Origin: Amphibalanus amphitrite
Taxonomy: Eukaryota; Arthropoda; Thecostraca; Balanomorpha; Balanidae
Assembly: GCF_019059575.1 (NCBI RefSeq)
Contig: NW_024881621.1
Location: 496,001-560,000, forward strand
Length of the DNA stretch: 64,000 bases
Direction of reading: 5' to 3'
Below are positions 57,304-64,000 of this stretch, piece after piece (position 1 is the stretch's first letter; the number at the start of each line of letters is the position of its first letter). The position numbers and the translations under genes are program-made. Under the pieces are notes generated by a model, which was not told where the DNA came from, made no database searches, and was given only the letters and a program-made list of their open reading frames with translations.

Positions 57304-58262
57304 GGCCCTCAGAGACCAGTACAGGGCCTGCAAAGGGCAGGATGAGACCTTAAGATGCCGACTTGGGCCATCAGAGGCTAATGTGGGTCCTTACAGGCCA
57401 GTATGGGCCCTCAGAGGTCAGTGTGGGACCCTAAAATGCCGGCATGGGCCGGTGTTGGACCCCAGAGGCCAGCAGAAGACCCTCAAAAACCAAGATGGGC
57501 CTCAGAGGCCAGCATCGGGTCTTCAGAATCCAGTGCAAGGCCCTCAGAGACTAATGCGTGTCCTTACAGGCCAGCATGGGCCTTAGAGGTCAGTGTGGGG
57601 CCGTAACAGTCCGGCATGGGCGGGACTTGGAACCTAGAGACCAGCGGAGGGCCCTCATAGGCCAAGGTGGGCCCTCACAGGCCGATGCGGACCCTTGGAG
57701 ACCGGCATCGGATCTCCGGAATCCAGTGCGGGGCCCTTATAGGTCAATGTGGGACCCTAAAATACCGGCATGGGCCGGTGTTGGAACCCAGAGACCAGCA
57801 GAAGGCCCTCAAAAACCAAGATGGGCCTCAGAGGCCGGCATCAGGTCTTCAGAATCCCGTGCAAGGCCTCATAGGCTAATGTGGGTCCTTACAGGTCAGC
57901 ATGGGCCCTTAGAGGTCAGTGTGGGGCCCTAAAAGACCGGCATGGGCCGGCGTTGGACCCCTCAGGCCAAGGTGGACCCTCAGAGGCCGATGCGGACCCT
58001 TAGAGGCCGGCATCGGGTCTTCAGAATTCAGTGCGGGGCCCTCAAAGGCACCTAAAGGCTAGTCTTGGGACCCCAGAGACAGAAATGAGGCCACCAGAGG
58101 CCGGTGTGAGGCCCTCAGACGCCGGCTGGGCCCTTGAGGCCGGTTTAGGGGCCCTCAAATGAGGTCAATATGGGTTCTCAGCGGTCAATGTGGGCGCTTG
58201 ACCGCCACTGAAGGGCCCTCCGAGATCAGTGTAGGACCCTCAAAGACTGGTTTGGGAGCTGT
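57304..58262. repeat. 30-bp minisatellite with higher-order structure
   Basis: Units like CCCTCAGAGGCCAGTATGGG, with a higher-order period of roughly 150-170 bp marked by CCGGCATGGGC at about 57440, 57612, 57763 and 57935. The open frames through it are repeat-derived, not genes. Confidence 0.75.
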
Positions 58263-58289
58263 TAATAGCTAGCGTGGGATTCTTGAGTC

Positions 58290-58434
58290 TCGTGACAACC
58301 GAATAAGGGCCAGAGCCCCATACGCCCATGGGGGCCCATTGGTTGTTTGGGGGGGCCAAATGATATGATGGCCCCCTGATTAGCCTTTGGAGGGAAAGGG
58401 CATGGCCCTGATCCCCCCTCTGCGACCGCCACTG
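58290..58434. mobile_element. hAT-like end remnant
   Basis: Inverted end GTGCAGTGGCGGTCGCAGAG with G/C tracts, ending near 58434. No partner end found. Confidence 0.3.
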
Positions 58435-58988
58435 CACTGAAAGTGGAAGGGGGAGGGGCAGAAACAGACATTGCTGGCCCCCAGCCTGTTTGAACCGAGG
58501 CTGAGGCACGGTCACCCTGGCCCCCAGCTAGTACGCCTTTGACGAACTATGCCGACCCCAAGCAGATAAGGTCAAGCGTTGGTCGTTTGTATACGCATTC
58601 TCCTGCACCGTGCTAGTATTGTCTTAGTATTGCCTATACCTTTTCAGTGCTCGCTGTCCCGCGCCTCGTATTCAACAAAATGCTGTCACCAGGACTCATA
58701 GTCTTGTCTCTTATATGGTTTCCTTCATTGAGTGAAGGAAATTGCGGTCAATAACGCTGTAGAAACAAAAAGGAATCTTCATTAAAGGGCAAGCTGAATA
58801 GTTGTCAAGTTACCGGGTGGTAGGTTAGGTACAGACAGACACTTAAGTCAGCAAAAAGTGGGGGGGGGCCAGTTAACATTGCTGGCCCCCCCACCTCCGA
58901 AAGTGGGGGGGCCATGGCCCCCCCGGCCCCCCCCCCTGTTCCTACGCCTATGTCTCAACTCAAATCTAATGTTAGGGTGGGAGGGTCC

Positions 58989-59839
58989 GCATTTCCATTC
59001 AACAGCTAACAAGTTAACACAAATCATGATCAAAGAGTAATGTGTGTCCATGAATCAAATTTCTTGAAACAACCATTAACCATCTCATTGCTTGAAACTA
59101 TAACTATCTGATAAGCTAGGTCCAACAGTCACACCGGTGAGAGAGTATGGGAATCTGGAAATATATCCCTCTCCCCCTCCCAGATAATCATACATGCATC
59201 CACTGCTGTACTGAGCCAATGGATTACTGACTACTGAGTCATAGCTTATCAAATTTTGAAGAGTTGTTACACAAAAATAGGTCCCAACACGTTCAGGATA
59301 AATTGCATGCCAATTTTTGTCAGCTTAATCTTAAACTCAATTGCATAAAGATGAGAAAATATATTAATCTATTTCCATATTTTTCTTCTAATCTATTTTT
59401 TCTAGACCTCAATTGAGATCTTATCATGTGGTGGTTGCAAGTTTTGATTAGAGTGAACACACAAGTAGACATCCTGATATGGGGATGATCATACAGTAAC
59501 TTAGGTGCAGAGGCACCCTGACTCCACAAGTGTGCAGTGGAGACTGGATTGTAGATTTCCAGTAGTGAGCTGTGGAATGTAAGTGGAGCTGGAGCAGTGC
59601 TGGCCTTCATTCAGTGGCACTGTGGCACTGAGATGAACTGCTGTGCTTGCACTGATGGCACAGCATCAGCATTGTCTGAAAAATGATGCATGGGAGACAC
59701 AATGGGGTCGACCAGGGTCCAGGGAAAGATAGATCAACTTCAACTTCTTATTTTCCGTGTGGTTTCGGCCAATCAAAAGAGCAAAAGTACTTAACGTTCT
59801 TAAGCAAAAGTTGGTTCTAACTTCTAACTCTTCTTCCAC
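58989..59839. other. no supported gene
   Basis: AT-rich unique-looking DNA between the nest and the last TTAA element. No repeats or exons. Confidence 0.4.
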
Positions 59840-59843
59840 TTAA

Positions 59844-60754
59844 CCCTCGCCCGCACATGGGGGGGGGTTGCCACCCCCCCCCCCCAGGCAGTCTTTCTGC
59901 TCTGCACTCAACATTTTTAGAGCTAGAAGGCTGATTTTTCGTATAGCTGCTCGTCTATCCTTTCTTGATGTCCACTGAAAATTTCAAGTTTCTGTGATTT
60001 TCGGTTTCGGAGATATGACCTTGTTTTTCAGGTCATGTCATGACCCAAATGGCCAATTCTCAACATCTTGCGTTTGCCATGGGCCTTGTGAGCTTTTGAC
60101 ACCCTGATTTCGGCCTTTTTTGCCAGTCTTACCTCCCATCTATCATGGAACATGTTGTTCGACGATGTACAGGGGTCAAGGTCAGGGTCAAGGTCAACCT
60201 AGGTCATCTAAGATAATTGCGTTTTAGGCAAGCTGAATTTACTTTTTGTGAAGTTTTTTGACTGCATTTTTGGTAAAAGCTTCTCAGATCATGATTTCAT
60301 GTGATATTGACCCAAAAACAATCGGTGCACACATCAGTATACACACAGACACACACAAACATACAAACACATATAATTGACCTTGACCTAACTTGACCTG
60401 AAATGACCTCAGCAGCAAAATTCTGGTCGGATAGTGTGACAAAGAGGTTCTAGCTGGCTTGGCACCAGAAAACAGCATCGTCATCGGTATTTGATAAGCA
60501 GCGCACTTGATATCCAACGGTGACCCAAAACAGCAACATTTTTTAGTTTGACCTGACCTGGAAGGTCAATGACTGACCTGAGAAGGTAAAACTGGGTATC
60601 ATTGGATTCGTCTCTTCCCAAAGAATCTTTTTGGTCTTTACTGCTAAGCTCTATCTCCAACGACCAACAGGAACGAAATGGCGCGGGGGGGTGGCAACCA
60701 CCCCCCCCCCCCATGTGCGTTCTAGGATGGGAAAATGGCATGTGCGGGCGAGGG
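59844..60754. mobile_element. TTAA-flanked non-autonomous transposon, copy F
   Basis: TTAA lies at 59840-59843 and 60755-60758. The 16-bp TIR CCCTCGCCCGCACATG is exact at both ends. Right hairpin G-run TGG-CAA-CCA C-run (about 60685-60712); the left is G-run TTGCCA C-run (about 59859-59884). A CA-rich stretch lies at 60330-60375. AGGTCA and GGTCAAGGTCAACC arrays mid-element. TIR similarity (CCCTCGCCCG) groups it with copy D. Confidence 0.85.
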
Positions 60755-60758
60755 TTAA

Positions 60759-61860
60759 GGGCTGGTTGTGGTGGCTGTTGCCAATCCTCAGCCAGATTGA
60801 GCCAGGATGTTGCGGCTTTGTCACTTTAGCTGCTGAGTTTCATCAGCCTGGCTCGCATGTGCTTTAAAGTTGATCACCTCAAACTGCCACCCCCCCCCCC
60901 CGCCCCCGAAAAAAAACTTGGAAAAATGTCATGTTCAACCAAGGCCATCTATTGCTCAAGAATAATAATGCTATTACTTTCCTGGTACCTTCGGTGACAA
61001 TTAACCCCAATTTCTCAGCGATTCATACACCAAAATATTAAATATTTACATACACACAGCTGCACACACAGCGCGGAATACACTCTGTAACCCAGGGTAT
61101 ATTGAGTGAATTCTGCCGTAACCTCTGTAACCTCTGTAAGAATCATGATACACACAACCTTACACACAACGCAACCGCAACCAACCCTTGCTGCACACAA
61201 CCCACACAACGACGTTGACTGACGAGTGACGACGTACGAAAAGTGAAAGTTGTAAGTCTGTTCAAATGCTGAAAAACTGGGAAGGTCTCTCGCAAAATCG
61301 ACGAATGAGTAATCTTTGCCGCCCGATAGCGCTTGCGCTGGCTATCGCATACGAGTGCAACGAACACAAGCTTTACAAAGGATTCGAAGTGTAATATTTG
61401 GCTGTCTTGTGCCCTATCCCAAATACCACGTGAGTGGCTTGAGTTTTTCTGTGATTCACCTAAAATTAGTTACTTGTAATATTTTGTCATGACTGCTACT
61501 TTTGAAAATATTATCTTTAATAGTTTTTGGTTATACTGAGCGTGTTTGTTGAATTGTATTCAAACTGAGGACAAAGAGTTCATAAGATACCACGTGATTA
61601 AAAAGGAAAGCGCCATACCACAACCGAAAATAAATTTCATTCAATTTCATATAGATTTAGGTGTAATTCTAATTTTCCTCAGCTTGTGTGAAGCCGAAAT
61701 TCGTAGCTCAGCAGATATATTGATCATTTGGAACTTGGAATATCAAAATAAAGAAAATCATAACAGATCGATTCATTCTGCAATCAGCTGATCATTCTAG
61801 CAGAAGAGAGTGTGGCGCCAGTGTGGCGCGCTTCAAACAAACACGACGCGGCACTCGTCG
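60759..61860. other. upstream region of the swiprosin gene, no other gene
   Basis: Includes a poly-C tract at about 60888-60905. AT-richer to 61800, with a short frame at 61546-61791 that is not convincing. Confidence 0.4.
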
Positions 61861-61880
61861 AGGCGCGCCGCTCGTTGTTG

Positions 61881-61978
61881 TCAGTTTGCGCTGAACTGTG
61901 AGGTCGTGTGGGTGTTTGGTAAAAGCTGTTGGGGGAGCTAAGTGTTGGTTTTGTATTTGGTGTCTGCACTCTCATTAG
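61881..61978 (+). other. non-coding first exon (5' UTR) of the swiprosin gene, candidate
   Basis: CTCTCATTAG/GTAAGC at 61978/61979 is a strong donor at a suitable distance before the coding exon's acceptor (62300-62301), giving an intron of 323 bp. The start is set at an arthropod-style initiator, TCAGTT (61881-61886); GGTCGTG (61902-61908) resembles a downstream promoter element but is closer than usual. No TATA box. The start is a guess; the donor is good. Confidence 0.45.
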
Positions 61979-62307
61979 GTAAGCATCGGACTGTGGATGT
62001 TCTATTTGATCAGCTGGATATAAATATTGGTGACGAATATTGACTAACAATTAAGATTTGCGCCTCTGGCAATGACTGTTCTTGACATCAAAGGCGTATA
62101 TTCGCCTTATATAGATTTAGGACGACGACAGATAGGTATAAGTCGGGTTACGGGTATAATCCATAAAAATGATTATTTACTTGTGGCACATCGTAGACTA
62201 ATTTTACGTACAGTCATTCGATGAAGTCGATACTTCGAAGTCGATACTCAATCCAAGTGATCGCCGCTGCTTGACCTCTGTCCCTGTTTGACCCAGTTCA
62301 GGTCACC

Positions 62308-62477
62308 ATGTCGGCCGACAGCGAGCTGAGTGCCGTCCTGAACCGCCGCTGCCAGATCAACGATGATTTGGACGCCGGCAAGCAAGTGAAAAAAGTTCTG
62401 AAAGTCTTCAACCCGTACACCGAGTTCCCAGAGTTCTCCAGGAAAGAGATCAAAGAATACGAACGGATCTTCAAAAA
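62308..62477 (+). CDS. swiprosin / EFHD2-like EF-hand protein, N-terminal coding exon
   Basis: Swiprosins are calcium-dependent actin-binding EF-hand proteins that bundle filaments and act in lamellipodia and immune-cell migration. The acceptor (CCCTGTTTGACCCAGTTCAG) precedes GTCACCATG; the exon encodes 56 full residues plus two bases and ends at AAAAA/GTAAGT. It begins MSADSELSAVLNRRCQINDD and contains the family's signature before EF-hand 1, VFNPYTEFPEFSRKEIK, ending YERIFK(K). The EF-hands and C-terminal coiled coil must lie on exons beyond the window. The ATG is the first in the exon and matches the arthropod N-terminus. An unspliced message would stop at once, because the donor itself supplies TAA in frame. 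Identification rests on the conserved segment and is firm at family level; EFHD1/EFHD2 are the vertebrate counterparts. Confidence 0.85.
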
Positions 62478-64000
62478 GTAAGTTCCCTGGCCCAGACTCA
62501 TGGACTTGACCACCACACACATGACAAGGGATTTGCGTGTTTATTGTAACTCGCGTTTCGTTGAGCAGACGAAAAATCCCGAGTCATCGGCTGGCCATCG
62601 GAAGTTAGCTGACGGCAAACGTTCCAGTTGAAATTGATTTAGAACTTATTCTCGAGGATGCATTGAGCGAGTGGCAAAAACACGACATTGAGAGATTACA
62701 TGGGAAGCCCCTCCCCTAGAATAGGGCTCACCCTCCGTTACGTCACTGCCTCTGGGCGCACGCTGTGACACACGGTATCGGCTCAACTACAGGCCAACAA
62801 TCGGTATCGAACCCCAAAGAGGCCTATGTTCCTGGATATTCGTGTCCCTTGTCGGTGCATGGACGATGATAGAGTATCTAATATGTGCACAATTCGACCA
62901 CGACAAAGCTCGGAGCCTAAACAGTCATTGCCATAACTGCGCGGTGAGTCAACGAGTCTCGTCTTCAGGCGATTCCGGCCTGTGTCCCAACTCCCAACCC
63001 GCCCCGCCCCGCTCCCTGTTCCTTCCTGAACCCGAGGTGGGGCTTCCTCACCACCCCGACCTTCACTGTGCCACAGCCCACACAAGCTGATACGGCACTA
63101 GACATAAGTACGACTTACGAGCTATTCTGGCGGCGCTTGGTCTGTGATCTCTCATCTGGATTACATCAGTCTTATTATCATGTTATCTGTAAACGTTCGA
63201 GTACATTGTGTTTGCTTTTCTCTTACCTCGTAACATCATCTTTGCGTTTTTCTGGATTCACGGACCTCACTTTCTACGCTTCACAAAAACCGAAGTTGTT
63301 AGATATGATTGTCATCAAACTGCAAACAATATCAAGTAGGCATTAGTGTATACGGCTGAGTTTATCTGCAGGAAACCCGGGCTGTGCAGTTGGAGCATTG
63401 CAGTACTGCCGTAATGACATTGCCGAGTGATGGGTCTGCCGACTGGTCCGGATATCTCGCTCGTCCAGCCCCCGTCCCATTGCTCCCTCCCCTGTCCCAC
63501 CGGACCGTCCCCTGTCCCACCGGCCCGCTCCCTGTCCCACTGATCCCTCCCCTGTCCCACCGGACCATCCCCTGTCCCACTGATCCCTCCCCCGTCCCAA
63601 TGCTCCCTCCCCTGTCCCACCAGACCGTCCCCTGTCCCACCGGACCATCCCCTGTCCCACCAGACCGTCCCCTGTCCCACAGGATGATCCCCTGTCCCAC
63701 CAGACCTCCCCTGTCCCACCAGACCTCCCCTGTCCCACCAGACCTCCCCTGTCCCACCTGACGGTCCCCTGTCCCACCTGACGGTCCCCTGTCCCACCGG
63801 ACTGAACCGCCCGCCCCTCCCAGCCCCGACCGGCCTCCCCTGCAGTACAACACAGCCATGCCGGCCGGTCTCAAATTTCGTGCAGTTCCGTGCGCGGCGG
63901 TTTTTCGGTGGCATTATGTAGCGGGCCAGACACCGCATCCGTTCCACACTGCGTGCGTGTCGCCGCACCCCAGCCCTTGGCTGAGTCTCTCGACCGCGGC
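62478..64000 (+). other. swiprosin intron (continues past the window)
   Basis: Starts GTAAGT at 62478. No second coding exon is seen before 64000. Holds the 20-bp minisatellite listed next; otherwise unremarkable. Confidence 0.6.
63466..63800. repeat. 20-bp minisatellite in the swiprosin intron
   Basis: About 16 units of TCCCCTGTCCCACCGGACCG, 19-20 bp, with variants ACTGATCCC and AATGCTCCC. Strand-asymmetric (C-rich on the plus strand). The long Gly/Trp-rich open frames on the minus strand (QGTVRWDRG-type) are repeat-derived. Confidence 0.8.

Larger units (their letters stand above)
55430..58952. mobile_element. 3.5-kb hAT/P-type element, 8-bp TSD, minisatellite core
   Basis: The perfect duplication TCTCAACT lies at 55422-55429 and 58953-58960. 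The TIR CATAGGCGTAGGAAC is exact at both ends (15 bp). Subterminal G/C-rich palindromic tracts (GGGGGGGCCATGGCCCCCCC-like) lie at the right end. The interior is a 30-bp minisatellite interrupted by TTAA copy C. No transposase. hAT and P elements both make 8-bp TSDs; CATAGGCGTAGG-type ends do not settle which. Confidence 0.8.
54284..58988. mobile_element. possible Kolobok-like TTAA element hosting the nest
   Basis: TTAA then AGGGACCCTCCCACC at 54280-54298, and the inverse GGTGGGAGGGTCC at 58976-58988, directly outside the 55430-58952 insertion. The outermost bases at the right (no TTAA) are degraded. Sequence proper to this element is about 54284-54706, 55391-55421 and 58961-58988. The ends resemble those at 21230 and 23075. 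Confidence 0.35.

Noticed and set aside
1-64000. Searched for tRNA and rRNA genes, LTR elements and other virus-like elements.
   Set aside because: No B-box-like GGTTCGANTCC in a cloverleaf context, no rRNA-like sequence, and no paired LTRs or capsid/protease motifs were noticed. The only reverse transcriptase belongs to the LINE.

Overview
Eukaryotic, very probably arthropod, nuclear DNA. The only recognisable host gene is the start of a swiprosin/EFHD-type EF-hand gene (Swip-1 of flies, EFHD2 of vertebrates) at the right end. Its N-terminal sequence, a non-coding first exon and GT-AG splice sites all fit an arthropod. A crustacean would fit the mixed GC, high-CpG sequence and the variety of DNA transposons, but I cannot name the species. 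Host coding sequence is sparse: the swiprosin exon (+), two phase-compatible minus-strand exons about 18.5 kb apart (33376-33429 and 14631-14856), two more phase-compatible minus-strand exons (54012-54130 and 53367-53464), and a few weaker candidates (about 1115-1264 minus, 37528-37632 plus, 50.1-51.2 kb). I do not recognise the products of any except swiprosin.

Most of the interpretable sequence is mobile DNA, which I delimited from terminal inverted repeats (TIRs) and target-site duplications (TSDs). Left to right: a nest at 1653-5950 (a 4-bp-TSD element holding a hAT-like element and a second copy of its own family); a TTAA-flanked element (9139-10142); a hAT-like element with a minisatellite core (12484-14224); a foldback (21674-22436) inside a 70-bp-arm palindrome; two adjacent TTAA elements sharing one TTAA (24353-26332); an intact full-length LINE (27557-31934, 12-bp TSD) with endonuclease, reverse transcriptase, RNase H and CCHC domains; a hAT-like element (34424-35257); a 6.2-kb foldback with arms over 1 kb and a 9-bp TSD (39776-45969), itself hit by a TTAA element, a hAT MITE and a TA-flanked element; a multi-level nest around a 3.5-kb 8-bp-TSD element (55430-58952); and a last TTAA element (59844-60754).

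The most unusual system is the TTAA family (six copies, 0.9-1.4 kb, no coding capacity). TIRs start CCCT or CCCG, and just inside each end lies a G-run/C-run hairpin. The triplets next to the loop differ between copies but usually stay complementary (TTG/CAA, CGG/CCG, TCC/GGA, TGG/CCA, TCG/CGA), a covariation pattern suggesting the hairpin matters. Interiors are quasi-palindromic and rich in AGGTCA nuclear-receptor half-sites and TGACGTCA palindromes. The 1653-5950 family carries a relative of this element as its core inside unrelated TIRs, and that composite has itself transposed.

Three TIR elements have minisatellite cores with 20-30 bp units, and a 20-bp minisatellite sits in the swiprosin intron. 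I saw no rRNA, tRNA, CRISPR, LTR or virus-like element. Intervals not listed as genes or repeats look like unremarkable intergenic or intronic DNA.
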